NCBI GenBank assembly: GCA_041389565.1
Contig: JAWKRP010000032.1
Coordinates: 1 to 64,000, forward strand
DNA: 64,000 nucleotides
From: JACKEQ01 sp041389565
GTDB lineage: Bacteria > Myxococcota_A > UBA796 > GCA-2862545
Direction: 5' to 3'
The notes beneath the pieces are model-generated. The model did not search any database. It was given only the letters and a program-made list of their open reading frames with translations, and had not been told where the DNA came from. The translations under genes were made by a program, and so were the position numbers. Below are positions 26,684-36,520 of this stretch, piece by piece; positions within the stretch are counted from its first letter, which is position 1; each line of letters begins with the position of its first letter.

Positions 26684-27618
26684 GCGCGCGCCGAGCGCCA
26701 CGTGAACAGGGCGATGGCCGCGACTCCGAGAGCGGTCGCGCCGAGCAGGGGCACGTACCCCGAGCCGTCCGTCAGGAGCGACGCGATCGGAAGGTACCGA
26801 CCGGGACCGGGCGCAGCGACCCCGGCCGCCGCGAGCGCCGTGGCGATCGACAGACCGGAGGCGAGCGGACCGGAGAACCCGGACTTGAGCCCCGCGCGGC
26901 CGATCACCAGGAGGCCCACCGCCACGGCTCCGCCGCATGCCGCCACCCCGTTCCGCAGCACCCGGGTGGGCTCTTCCACCCCCAGGATCGCGTGCAGCAC
27001 GGCCATCGCGAGCGCGTAGTGGAGCACGAGCACCGCGCTGCCCGCGAGCCATCGCGCCGTGCCGTGCACCCAGCGGTTCACCCCGAGCGCGAGCTGGGCC
27101 TCGAGCGTGCCGTCGTCGCGGTCGCGCGCGACCATCCCGGCGCCGAACACCACGCCGAACAGCACGAACAGCACGCCGATGACGCCCATCACGCGGCCTC
27201 CCTGGCTCTCGTCGGCCCGCGGCTTCGGCGGAGGCGCGATCATCCAGTCGGCGTTCGCGCGTTCCCGAAGCACGCGCTCGAGCTGCAGCACGCGACCCCG
27301 GATCGCGCCCGCGTACACCGTGCTCCCGTCCGTTCCGCTCCGGAATGCGCCGGACGTCACGGAGTCTCTCGCGCTGGCCACGCGGGAGACCGTGAACCCG
27401 TGGTCCACCAGATCGGCTTCGAGCGCGGCATCCACCCCGCTGTCGATCGCCACCGGCCAGTCGCCCTCGAGCCACACGAACCCGAACACCGTGAACATGA
27501 GCGTGAGCGGGACGAGCGCGATCGGCCACAGGAGCGAGCGCACGATCTGAGGCTCGCGGAGCAGGCGTCGGGCGAGGTCGGCGGCGATGTAGACGAGGGC
27601 CCGGAGATCGTGCGTCAC
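26680..27618 (-). CDS. ABC-2 type transporter permease
   Basis: 312 residues from a GTG at 27618 that overlaps the ATPase stop as GTGA. One N-terminal helix (SLLWPIALVPLTLMFTVFGFVW) precedes a roughly 100-residue extracytoplasmic loop, then five or six hydrophobic segments (GVIGVLFVLFGVVFGAGM, LAGSAVLVLHYALAMAVL and others). The motif DDGTLEAQLALGVNRW after the second helix fits ABC-2/NatB coupling helices. It pairs with the ATPase at 27615 and the larger permease at 25160. Confidence 0.82.
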   Translation of the reverse strand: MTHDLRALVYIAADLARRLLREPQIVRSLLWPIALVPLTLMFTVFGFVWLEGDWPVAIDSGVDAALEADLVDHGFTVSRVASARDSVTSGAFRSGTDGSTVYAGAIRGRVLQLERVLRERANADWMIAPPPKPRADESQGGRVMGVIGVLFVLFGVVFGAGMVARDRDDGTLEAQLALGVNRWVHGTARWLAGSAVLVLHYALAMAVLHAILGVEEPTRVLRNGVAACGGAVAVGLLVIGRAGLKSGFSGPLASGLSIATALAAAGVAAPGPGRYLPIASLLTDGSGYVPLLGATALGVAAIALFTWRSARA

Positions 27619-28340
27619 GTGGTGAGCGCCAGGAACGCGTCGTCCAGGCTGGACGCGCCCGCTGTCGCGAGCACTTCGGACAGCGTGCCCTCGGCCACCA
27701 TCGTGCCGTGCGACACGACGCCGATGCGGTCGACCACCCGCTCGACCTCCGCCATGATGTGCGAGGACAGGATCACGGCGCGCCCGGCCCGGGCCTGCTC
27801 GCGGACGAGAGCGAGCACCTCGCGCCTCCCCGGTACGTCGAGGCCGTCGGTGGGCTCGTCGAGCAGGAGCACGGACGGCTCGTGCACGAGGGCGCGCGCG
27901 AGCACGACGCGCCGCTTCATGCCCGTCGAGAGCTCGCCACACGGGCGATCCGCGAACGGAAGCGCGCCCATGGCCTCCAGCAGGCGCTCGGCGGCCTCCA
28001 CCGGCTTGTCGACCCCCTGGATGCGGGCGAACAGGCGCACGACCTCGCGCCCGGACAGCCGCTCGGGAACCCCGGCTTCGGCCGGCACGTACGCCAGCTT
28101 GCGGCGCACGCCGAGGGGGTCGCGGGCGAGCGAGACGCCTGCGATCTCGGCGTCTCCCTCGTCGGGAGCGAGCAGGGTGGCGAGCATGCGGAGGGTGGTG
28201 GTCTTCCCGGCCCCGTTCGGACCGAGCAGCCCGTACACCTCGCCGTCGGCGATGTGGAAGTCGATGTGATCGACGGCCGTGAAGCGGCCCCGGCCGGGCG
28301 CTTCGAAGTACTTCGTGAGGCCTCGGACCGCGACCGCCAC
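27615..28340 (-). CDS. ABC transporter ATP-binding protein (NatA-like)
   Basis: 241 residues from a GTG at 28340. Walker A is GPNGAGKTTT, the signature is LSTGMKRR, Walker B is VLLLDEPTDGLD, and the switch His is in SSHIMAE; all are intact. Such proteins energise ABC-2 exporters for ions, lipids or drugs, and the substrate cannot be told. The gene starts one base after the stop of the metalloprotease-like lipoprotein, so the four genes 25160-29796 form one operon. Confidence 0.92.
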   Translation of the reverse strand: MAVAVRGLTKYFEAPGRGRFTAVDHIDFHIADGEVYGLLGPNGAGKTTTLRMLATLLAPDEGDAEIAGVSLARDPLGVRRKLAYVPAEAGVPERLSGREVVRLFARIQGVDKPVEAAERLLEAMGALPFADRPCGELSTGMKRRVVLARALVHEPSVLLLDEPTDGLDVPGRREVLALVREQARAGRAVILSSHIMAEVERVVDRIGVVSHGTMVAEGTLSEVLATAGASSLDDAFLALTT

Positions 28341-28341
28341 G

Positions 28342-29796
28342 TCAGTCCCGCGGCCCCGGGACGAGCGCGAGCCGGCTGTCGGGATCCCAGTCGGCACCGG
28401 ACTCCACGAGGAGCATGCCCGGCTGGACCCCGTCGACTGCGGGGAGATCGACGAACGGGACCCAGTGGGCCCCGATCTCGCGGGCTCCGCGCGCGTCGTC
28501 GAGCTGGACGGTGCGCAGGGGGGCTCCCGAGCGCGGCAGGAGGCGTGCGGGGCCCACGGGCACGACGCTCCCGTCGGTCTCGACCGCGAACCGCCGGTAT
28601 TCACGAGGGGTGGACCGTTCGAAGCTCTCGCCCTGCTGCTCGAGGGAGCGGACGCGGTCGGACAGGTGGAACCAGGTGTAGTTGCTCACCCAGATCGGCG
28701 AGCAGTAGCCCATCATGTCGGTGGTCTGGTTGGGGTCGTACAGCTCACCCGTGGTGATGTTCCAGCCCCAGGTGCCGAGCCGCGCGCCCGAGTGGGGGAA
28801 CGCGGGATCGATCGACGCGACGCCCTGACCGCAGGGCGCGTGCTCACGACCGTGTGCGTGGCCGATCTCGTGCACCATGGTGTCGGCCGAGAGCCTCCCG
28901 GTGTAGCCGAGCCCGATGGACGCGCGCGTGCTGGCGTCTTGCAGGGTTCCGACCGGGGAGAGCCCGAGCACGCAGCCCATCCCGCAGAACGCCTCTTCGG
29001 TGCTCGCGGGCTCGAACAGGGCGTAGAAGTACGTGTTCGGGTGCAGCGACTCGCTGGCGCGGAGGTCGGACATCCGGGTGAGCAGGGTGGACCATCCGGC
29101 CCCGCTGGGCTGGAGCACGGAGCCCCACGGCAGTGTGTCGCCGACCTCGATGCGCACGTCGGTGACGGGGTACATCCCGCGGAGCGCCTGCTCGTACTCC
29201 TGGAGCTGCGCCGGAGACGTGTCGGGCACGCGACCCGAGCCGTCGGCGTCGTATTGGACGGGGATCAGGCGCACCGTGATGCTGCCGGTCTCCCGGACCG
29301 TCCAGGGTTCGTCGCGGAGGTCGAACCGGGCGTCGGGATTGTCGGTCTCCACGCGATCGTCGGGGTCGTACTCGTGCAGCGTGACCGTGAAGTGGCTCGC
29401 TTCGGCCACCAGGTGGGCGGGCACGTCGAAGTCGAACGTGTCGTCGGGGAAGCCCTGGAAGCCGTCGGCTTCGACGTACAGGTCGTGGACCTCGCGCCGG
29501 ATGCCGCGCACGCCGTCGAACTGGAGCACCGCCACGAGGTCGCGGGGCTCCCAGTCGGGCTCGACGTCGAGCCCCACGGTGAGCAGGCCCGCGCGATCCT
29601 GGACGACCGCGGGCTGGCCGAACGGCTTGCCGTACCGGAGGTCGCGCAGCACGTGCGACGCGCCCTGGTTGAACCAGAGGCCCGAGATCGCCACGCCCTC
29701 GGCGAGGGGTTCGTCGGGCGAGGCGTAGCTCGACCGCCCTTCGCGGCCGCAGCTCGCGAGGAGGATCGACCCCAGGATGACGCAGGGAATCCGCAC
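28342..29796 (-). CDS. Secreted metzincin-like zinc metalloprotease lipoprotein (M66-like)
   Basis: 484 residues from a GTG at 29796. The lipobox (ILLASC, Cys16) makes it a lipoprotein. Residues about 30-150 are beta-rich. The zinc site HEIGHAHGREH (309-319) is a full HExxHxxGxxH metzincin motif, and DMMGYC about 45 residues later fits the Met-turn. Several Cys pairs (CGMGC, APCGQG) probably form disulfides. The layout is closest to M66/StcE-like peptidases, but that subfamily call is uncertain. It leads an operon with an ABC exporter, which may act on the same substrate. TACGTT six bases upstream of the GTG suggests a leaderless mRNA. Confidence 0.8.
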   Translation of the reverse strand: MRIPCVILGSILLASCGREGRSSYASPDEPLAEGVAISGLWFNQGASHVLRDLRYGKPFGQPAVVQDRAGLLTVGLDVEPDWEPRDLVAVLQFDGVRGIRREVHDLYVEADGFQGFPDDTFDFDVPAHLVAEASHFTVTLHEYDPDDRVETDNPDARFDLRDEPWTVRETGSITVRLIPVQYDADGSGRVPDTSPAQLQEYEQALRGMYPVTDVRIEVGDTLPWGSVLQPSGAGWSTLLTRMSDLRASESLHPNTYFYALFEPASTEEAFCGMGCVLGLSPVGTLQDASTRASIGLGYTGRLSADTMVHEIGHAHGREHAPCGQGVASIDPAFPHSGARLGTWGWNITTGELYDPNQTTDMMGYCSPIWVSNYTWFHLSDRVRSLEQQGESFERSTPREYRRFAVETDGSVVPVGPARLLPRSGAPLRTVQLDDARGAREIGAHWVPFVDLPAVDGVQPGMLLVESGADWDPDSRLALVPGPRD

Positions 29797-29802
29797 CTGT
29801 CG

Positions 29803-29808
29803 AACGTA
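29803..29808 (-). promoter_or_regulatory. Candidate -10 hexamer for the metalloprotease/ABC operon
   Basis: Minus-strand TACGTT, then CGACAG, then the GTG start at 29796. GTGCCA (29831-29826) lies 17 bases upstream and matches four of six -35 positions. Confidence 0.45.
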
Positions 29809-29919
29809 GGCTGGTGTGGGCCGTGTGGCACGCTCCCGTTGGTCAAACGAATCTCAAGCGCTGCGGGCGCCCCATGGACAGCGACCTGCACCCCGTGTCA
29901 ACGTTCCCGCGAGGTGGTC

Positions 29920-32013
29920 GTGGTCCTCTTCTTGTCGTTGCTTGCGTGCCAGTCGAATCCGCTGGAACATCCTGACTTCCTGGCGTCCACCGAGGGGCCG
30001 CTCCAGATCGCGCTCGCGCCGGAGGCCTCGGGGTTCCGCGTCGGGGGTCCGCTGGTGCTCCACGCCACCGTGAGCAGCGTGCCCGACAGCCCGAGCCAGC
30101 CGTTCGACGTGCATCCGAACTCCGTGGTCGGGCGCTCGAAGCTCGACACGTGGACGATCCGGCACGTGTCCGGCGTGTCGGATCCGAGCGCGTGGTGGGA
30201 AGACTCCGCGCCCCGTCGCATGGTTCCGTCACCCATCCAGGTGTCGCCCGACGCCCCGCTCGCGTGGGACGTGCCCCTGTGTGAGTGGGCCCGGTTCGAT
30301 CGCGCCGGCACCTGGGCCCTCCAGCTCGAGACCCTCCGCTCCGGCGAGCTCGTCCGGTCCAACGCCATCCGCGTGGAGGTCGCCGGTCGCGACGCCCAGG
30401 CCGACGCCGCTCGGGTCGCGGCCATCATCGAGGCGGTGCCGGCGGCCGCTCCCGCCGATCGCGGCGCGCTGTTCCGCGAGCTCGGATGCATCGGCTCGCC
30501 CGACCTCGTCGAACTCGCGCTCGCCGGTCTCGCGTCCGGAGAAGACGACGAGTCGGGCTGGGTGCTCGTCCTCGCGATGCACCCCGACGCGAAGCGCGTG
30601 AAGTCGGCGCTCGACAGTGCGCTGGTCGCACAGGACGTGCCCGTCGGCATGGGCCACCTGCGCGCGCTCGAGGCTGTGGGCTTCGACGCGCTGTTCGAGC
30701 GTCCGGTGGGTCGGATGCCCTACATCCAGAACGATCCCGCGATGGCGGAGTTCCGCGAGGCTTCCGAGGCCCGCACCTCGGCCCGCGCCCGCCTCACCTC
30801 CGAGGCGTGGGCGCGCCTCCGTGCCGCGATCGACGACAAGACCCCCGCGGCCCGCGGTCGGTCGCTCGGCACGCTCGCGCTGTACGCCATCCGCGAGGAC
30901 ATGCCCGAGGAAGACGCGTTCTGGCCCATCCTGCGCCGGAGCCTGTCGAAGGTGCCGCCCCGCACGCTCGTGGAGCTGCTGGGCCGGTACTGGGACGACG
31001 TGGGCGATGCGTCCGTCGTGCCCGAGCTCGTCGCGGTGCTCCGTGACACCACGGCCCATCCGGCCGGCTCTCCCGATGCCGCTGCCGCGGAGGAGGTCCG
31101 CTCGCTCGCGCTGAAGCGCGTGGTGCAGCTCGATCCGTCCGCCGGGCTGGCCGAGCGCGAGGCGCTGGTCGCGAACCCCGCACGCCCCGTGGCGGACGTG
31201 GACGAAGCGCTGCGTTCGCTCCCCTCGGTCTCCGAGGCCACCCAGGCCGCGATCGTCGCGGGCCTCGCCACCGCGCCCGATCGCGTGCAGCAGGCGCGCC
31301 TGCTCTCCTATGTCTCGGCCGATCACCTCGCGGCCGTCGAAGCGGCGTGGGCGGCGGAGCCCGCCGACGTGCCGACGGGCGTGATGGCCGGGTACGCGGC
31401 GTACTTCCACGACCATGCGCCCGCGAAGGCCGCGCCGCTGCTCGCTCGGTACGGGGCGGACCGGTTCGAGCTGCTGGAGCAGGTGGGAGAGCTCGTCGAC
31501 GACCCCGCTTCGCTCAACGCGCTCGCCATCCGCGGGCTGATGAGCACCGACCAGGCCGTCATCTTCAAGTCGTCCGACTACCTGATCGCCCACGGCACGC
31601 CCGAGGTCCTGCCCGAGCTGAAGAAGCTGGTGGGTCGGGCGAAGGGGGAGCAGGAGGAAGCCCTGCTCGGCGCCATCTGTGCAGGTCGGAGCTGGCTCAT
31701 CGACGGGGTCACCCGCACGGATCTCGAGGAGCGCGTGGAAGACCATCGGGCCGGCATGGTCATCCGGAGCACCGTCACGTCGGATGCGTCGTTCGTGCTC
31801 GTCAAGGGCTCGGTGCGCGACGGTCGGCCGGTGATGTCGCTGAACTACCGCGACTACGTGGGTGCCGAAGCCATCAAGGCGAAGGCCGAGCAGTTCCAGC
31901 CGGGCCTGCGGATCCACTTCACCTGGCTCGGTCTCCAGCCCGAGGAGGGGGTCGCGTTGTTCCGCCCGATCCTGCAGTCCGCGGGGCTCGATGTGTTCGA
32001 GGCCGAGCCGTAG
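29920..32013 (+). CDS. Large lipoprotein with HEAT-like helical repeats
   Basis: 697 residues from a GTG at 29920, chosen because GAGG lies five bases upstream and it leaves a clean lipoprotein signal (FLSLLACQS). Residues 20-160 are a beta domain (EGPLQIALAPEASGFRVGGP to GELVRSNAIRVEVAG). The remainder is alpha-helical with repeat-like segments (VAAIIEAVPAAAPADRGALFRELGCIGSPDLVE, VPPRTLVELLGRYWDD) resembling HEAT/PBS repeats. The C-terminus has a short beta stretch (FVLVKGSVRDGRPVMSLN). No enzyme motif is visible. Three bases separate its stop from that of the convergent glycosyltransferase. Confidence 0.7.
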   Translation: MVLFLSLLACQSNPLEHPDFLASTEGPLQIALAPEASGFRVGGPLVLHATVSSVPDSPSQPFDVHPNSVVGRSKLDTWTIRHVSGVSDPSAWWEDSAPRRMVPSPIQVSPDAPLAWDVPLCEWARFDRAGTWALQLETLRSGELVRSNAIRVEVAGRDAQADAARVAAIIEAVPAAAPADRGALFRELGCIGSPDLVELALAGLASGEDDESGWVLVLAMHPDAKRVKSALDSALVAQDVPVGMGHLRALEAVGFDALFERPVGRMPYIQNDPAMAEFREASEARTSARARLTSEAWARLRAAIDDKTPAARGRSLGTLALYAIREDMPEEDAFWPILRRSLSKVPPRTLVELLGRYWDDVGDASVVPELVAVLRDTTAHPAGSPDAAAAEEVRSLALKRVVQLDPSAGLAEREALVANPARPVADVDEALRSLPSVSEATQAAIVAGLATAPDRVQQARLLSYVSADHLAAVEAAWAAEPADVPTGVMAGYAAYFHDHAPAKAAPLLARYGADRFELLEQVGELVDDPASLNALAIRGLMSTDQAVIFKSSDYLIAHGTPEVLPELKKLVGRAKGEQEEALLGAICAGRSWLIDGVTRTDLEERVEDHRAGMVIRSTVTSDASFVLVKGSVRDGRPVMSLNYRDYVGAEAIKAKAEQFQPGLRIHFTWLGLQPEEGVALFRPILQSAGLDVFEAEP

Positions 32014-32016
32014 CCG

Positions 32017-33096
32017 TCACCGCCGCGCCAGTGTCGCGTCGTAGAGGGCTTCGAGACGGGCCATCCGGGCGTCCCAGGTCCAGCTCGCCAGGACCTCCGT
32101 CCGCGCGGCCTCTCCGAGGGAGGCCCGGCGAACGGGGTCGGCGACGAGGGCCTCGAGCGTGGACCGGAGTGCCGCGGGCCCGGTGGGGACGACTCCGGAG
32201 AGAGGCAGTGCCGCGGACGCCATCATCACGGTGGGCACGCCCATGCCGAGCTGGTTCAGGAGCTTGATGGGGAAGCCCGCGCACCGGCGGCGGGGGATCA
32301 CCGCCACGGCGGCGTGCGCGAGGGCATCGATGGCGTCGCGGAAGTCGGTCGACCGCACGACGTCCACCCCGTCCGGTACGGCTTCTCCCGATCCGGTGAC
32401 GATCCGGAGCCGGAGCGCCGACCCGCGGACCGCCGCGTACAACAGGTCGAGGTCCTGGTACCGATCCAGGTTGCCCGTGTACACCACCCACGGGGCCCCG
32501 CCGAACCGCGCCGCGGCCCCGGGGCGGGCCACGAGGTCTCCCGGATCCACCCCCGGTCCCACGAGCTCGCAGGGGAGACCCGCCCCGGTGAGCACGTCCC
32601 GGGCGCGCGGGGAGATCGCACATCCCGCGGACGACGCGGCCAGCGCGAGCCGATCGACCCATCGACCCACACTCGGGCCCATCGGGGCGAGCCGGACGGG
32701 CAGGTGATCGGCGAGCTCCTCGGCCATCGAGGTGTGGAGGTCGTACACGACCGGCAGCCCCGTCCTCGCGAGTCGGGCAGCGAGCGGCCCCTCGACGTTG
32801 TGGGCGTGGATCAGGTCCGGGCGGAGCGTCGCCGCGAGCCTGCGAACCGACCGCGCCAGCGCGAGGTCGTGGAGCGGTCGCGACCAGTGCAGCCCGCCCT
32901 CCGCGAAGTCGCCGCCGGGGATCGCCCGTGACCGGTGCAGGGTGACGCCGGCAGGCGCCCCTCCCGTGCCGGACCCGTACACCACCACGTGCACGTCGTG
33001 CCCCCGGCGCGCGAGCGCTGCGGCCTGACCGGCGAGATAGGCCTGGGAGCCCTGGTGGGATGGCCACGGAAAGGGCCCGACGAACAGCACCCGCAT
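32017..33096 (-). CDS. GT4-family glycosyltransferase
   Basis: 359 residues of GT-B fold. The N-terminal half has GPFPWPSHQGSQAYLAGQAAAL, HDVHVVVYG and DLIHAHNVEGPLAARLAR. The C-terminal donor-binding half has VVYTGNLDRYQDLD and, where GT4 enzymes carry an ExxxxxxxE motif, PRRRCAGFPIKLLNQLGMGVPTV. No signal peptide is present, so it acts on the cytoplasmic membrane face, probably in polysaccharide or glycolipid synthesis. It stands alone rather than in a polysaccharide cluster. It is divergent from the aldehyde dehydrogenase gene across 44 bases that hold a 10-bp palindrome. Confidence 0.88.
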   Translation of the reverse strand: MRVLFVGPFPWPSHQGSQAYLAGQAAALARRGHDVHVVVYGSGTGGAPAGVTLHRSRAIPGGDFAEGGLHWSRPLHDLALARSVRRLAATLRPDLIHAHNVEGPLAARLARTGLPVVYDLHTSMAEELADHLPVRLAPMGPSVGRWVDRLALAASSAGCAISPRARDVLTGAGLPCELVGPGVDPGDLVARPGAAARFGGAPWVVYTGNLDRYQDLDLLYAAVRGSALRLRIVTGSGEAVPDGVDVVRSTDFRDAIDALAHAAVAVIPRRRCAGFPIKLLNQLGMGVPTVMMASAALPLSGVVPTGPAALRSTLEALVADPVRRASLGEAARTEVLASWTWDARMARLEALYDATLARR

Positions 33097-33106
33097 CCGG
33101 GTGCGC

Positions 33107-33116
33107 TAACCGGTTA
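33107..33116. promoter_or_regulatory. TAACCGGTTA palindrome in a divergent promoter gap
   Basis: A perfect 10-bp palindrome in the middle of the 44-bp gap between the glycosyltransferase and the aldehyde dehydrogenase. Its two halves could form back-to-back -10 elements (GGTTAGCG on minus, GGTTACTG on plus) or an operator controlling both genes. Confidence 0.4.
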
Positions 33117-33140
33117 CTGCGCCGGGCCTGGAGGTGTGGA

Positions 33141-34666
<1,526 letters not shown>

Positions 34667-34670
<4 letters not shown>

Positions 34671-34696
34671 CCTCGCGGGTCGACGTCGCGTAGAAC
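34667..34696 (+). promoter_or_regulatory. Candidate sigma-70-like promoter for the small membrane gene
   Basis: TTGACC (34667-34672), an 18-base spacer, then TAGAAC (34691-34696). The -35 overlaps the dehydrogenase stop codon. It would give a leader of about 130 bases that contains the hairpin at 34705. Confidence 0.4.
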
Positions 34697-34704
34697 GTCA
34701 GTGT

Positions 34705-34728
34705 CCGGAATCCTTCTGCGGATTCCGG
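34705..34728 (+). terminator. Perfect 9-bp stem-loop after the dehydrogenase gene
   Basis: CCGGAATCC and GGATTCCGG pair perfectly around a TTCTGC loop. The downstream sequence is pyrimidine-rich (CTCTCCTTGTTTC) but has no clean U-run. It may end dehydrogenase transcription or, if the promoter at 34667 is real, act as a leader element for the next gene. Confidence 0.55.
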
Positions 34729-34834
34729 CGCTCTGCACTCTCCTTGTTTCCGCGCTTGTTTCTGTCCACCGTCGGGGATGCCCGCGTGGGGTTGGTTGGT
34801 CGCGACAACGTCGCGTTTTGCGTTGGAGACGTGC

Positions 34835-35140
34835 ATGTTCCCGCTCACGGAATGGATCGATGGTGACGACGTCACCGACGAAGACCTGTTCGGGCCGCTC
34901 ACCGCGGAGGAAGAGGTGTTCGACATGATCGGCGACACGCCCCTGCCCGAGCAGCGCCGGCCCGACTGGCTGCCCGAGCACGAGTGGAATCCCCGCTTTC
35001 AGAAGCGGGCGGTGCGTCGGAGCCCCCGCTCTGGCGGCATCGCCTGGGGATGGGTCGCCGGATCCATCGTGCTGGCGGCCCTGCTGGCGCTCTCGTTCGT
35101 GGCGTCCGCGGTCGGCGTCGCATTCGTCACGTTCGTCTGA
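34835..35140 (+). CDS. Small tail-anchored membrane protein with RRPDWL motif
   Basis: 101 residues. GGAG six bases before the ATG at 34835 decides the start. The N-terminal 50 residues are strongly acidic (EWIDGDDVTDEDLFG, TAEEEVFDMI). RRPDWLPEHEWNPRF follows at about 53-67, then a basic patch (KRAVRRSPR) and one C-terminal transmembrane helix (VLAALLALSFVASAVGVAFV) with almost no tail. The protein at 43715 shares the plan: acidic part, RRPEWL, basic patch, C-terminal helix. No known family is recognised. Confidence 0.7.
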   Translation: MFPLTEWIDGDDVTDEDLFGPLTAEEEVFDMIGDTPLPEQRRPDWLPEHEWNPRFQKRAVRRSPRSGGIAWGWVAGSIVLAALLALSFVASAVGVAFVTFV

Positions 35141-35186
35141 CCTCCGGTCCGGGCCCGACCGGATAGTCTTGGGGGGCGGAGGCGGG

Positions 35187-36515
35187 ATGATCAGGGTCGC
35201 GTGGATCGCAGCGGTGTGCGTCGGTTGTGCGGGCGGCGAGGGTCCGTCCGGGTCCGACGGAACCACCTGGCACGGCGCGGTGGCGCCCGTGATGGCCGAC
35301 AGGTGCGGCGACTGCCACTATGCCGGCGGGCCCGGGCCGTTCGACGCGCGCGACCTCGAGCAGGTGCGCAGCTGGGCGCCCGCGATCCTCGACGCGATCG
35401 CGAACGAGCGCATGCCGCCGTTCGCGGCCCGCATCACCGACGAGTGCCAGCCCGACGTGTGGTTCAAGGACGACGGGCGCCTGATGGACGACGAGCGCGC
35501 GCTGATCGAGGGCTGGGTCGCGGCCGACATGCCGGAGGGCAAGGCGCGGGACGCGCTGCCGGTTCCCGAGCGCAAGGTGCTGGAGCTCGAAGACCCCGAC
35601 GTGGTGCTGGGCTTCCAGGAAGACTTCTCGATCGGCGGCGACCAGGACGTGTACCAGTGCTTCCGGGTCGAGGTGCCGGCCGACGGAGACCGGTGGATCA
35701 CGGGCATGCAGGTGATCCCGGGCAACGAGAAGGTCGTGCACCACGTGCTCGTGTGGAGCGACCCCAACGATCAGAGCCTGGCACGCGGGGGAGACGACGG
35801 CACGTACCGCTGCTCGGGCGAGCCCGACGTGTGGCCGACGGAGCTCATCGGCACCTGGACGCCCGGGGGGTCGCCCATGGTCACGCCCACGGGTACGGGC
35901 GTCACCCTGCGGAACGGCAGCTCGATCGTGGTGAACGTGCACTACCACCCGACGGGCACCTCCACCGAGATCGACAACACCCAGATCGCGCTGAAGTGGA
36001 CCAGCGAGCGTCCCGACCAGTTCGCCACGTGGTACCTCGTCGATCTCCCGTTCGGCGCCGAGGCCGACACCGCGCCGTTCCAGATCCCGGCGGGCGCGGA
36101 GGCTCACGTCGAAGACGTGGTGCTCACGAACCCCCTGCCGTTCGACGTGCCGATCTTCGCGGTCGCGCCGCACATGCACTACCTCGGCGAGGGCATGAAG
36201 GTCACGCTCGAGAGCGGGTCTGACGAGACGTGCCTCGTGCACGCGCCGAAGTACCGCTTCGACTTCCAGCAGTCGTACTTCTACGACGCACCGATCTCCG
36301 GTCTGCCCGTGCTCCGCTTCGGCGACCGGGTGCGCGTGCGGTGCACGTACAACAACTCGATGTCGAACCCGTACATGCCGCTGGCGCTCGACGCGAGCGG
36401 GTCGGATGCGCCCGTCACGGTGGGCTGGGGCGAAGAGACCGCCGACGAGATGTGCATGGCGATGGCGGGCCTCGTGTCGCCCGTCGAGATCATCGACCTC
36501 CTCGAGCTGCTCTGA
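35187..36515 (+). CDS. Copper type II ascorbate-dependent monooxygenase (PHM/DBM-like) lipoprotein with c-type haem site
   Basis: 442 residues with a lipobox (VCVGC, Cys14). Near the N-terminus is a c-type haem motif CGDCH (40-44). The copper monooxygenase domains follow. The expected ligands are visible: HisHis 185/186 (VVHHVLVW), HxH 252/254 (NVHYHPTG), HxH 329/331 (APHMHYLG), and a Met in NNSMSNP for the CuM site. Eukaryotic relatives hydroxylate peptides or dopamine; the bacterial substrate is unknown. The fused haem domain could deliver electrons in place of ascorbate. It has GGAGG four bases before the ATG and leads a redox and envelope gene run. Confidence 0.85.
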   Translation: MIRVAWIAAVCVGCAGGEGPSGSDGTTWHGAVAPVMADRCGDCHYAGGPGPFDARDLEQVRSWAPAILDAIANERMPPFAARITDECQPDVWFKDDGRLMDDERALIEGWVAADMPEGKARDALPVPERKVLELEDPDVVLGFQEDFSIGGDQDVYQCFRVEVPADGDRWITGMQVIPGNEKVVHHVLVWSDPNDQSLARGGDDGTYRCSGEPDVWPTELIGTWTPGGSPMVTPTGTGVTLRNGSSIVVNVHYHPTGTSTEIDNTQIALKWTSERPDQFATWYLVDLPFGAEADTAPFQIPAGAEAHVEDVVLTNPLPFDVPIFAVAPHMHYLGEGMKVTLESGSDETCLVHAPKYRFDFQQSYFYDAPISGLPVLRFGDRVRVRCTYNNSMSNPYMPLALDASGSDAPVTVGWGEETADEMCMAMAGLVSPVEIIDLLELL

Positions 36516-36520
36516 GCGGC

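Noticed and set aside
28279..29919. A long plus-strand N-terminal extension of the HEAT-like lipoprotein
   Set aside because: It would run antisense through the metalloprotease gene. The GTG at 29920 with GAGG gives a clean lipoprotein signal.
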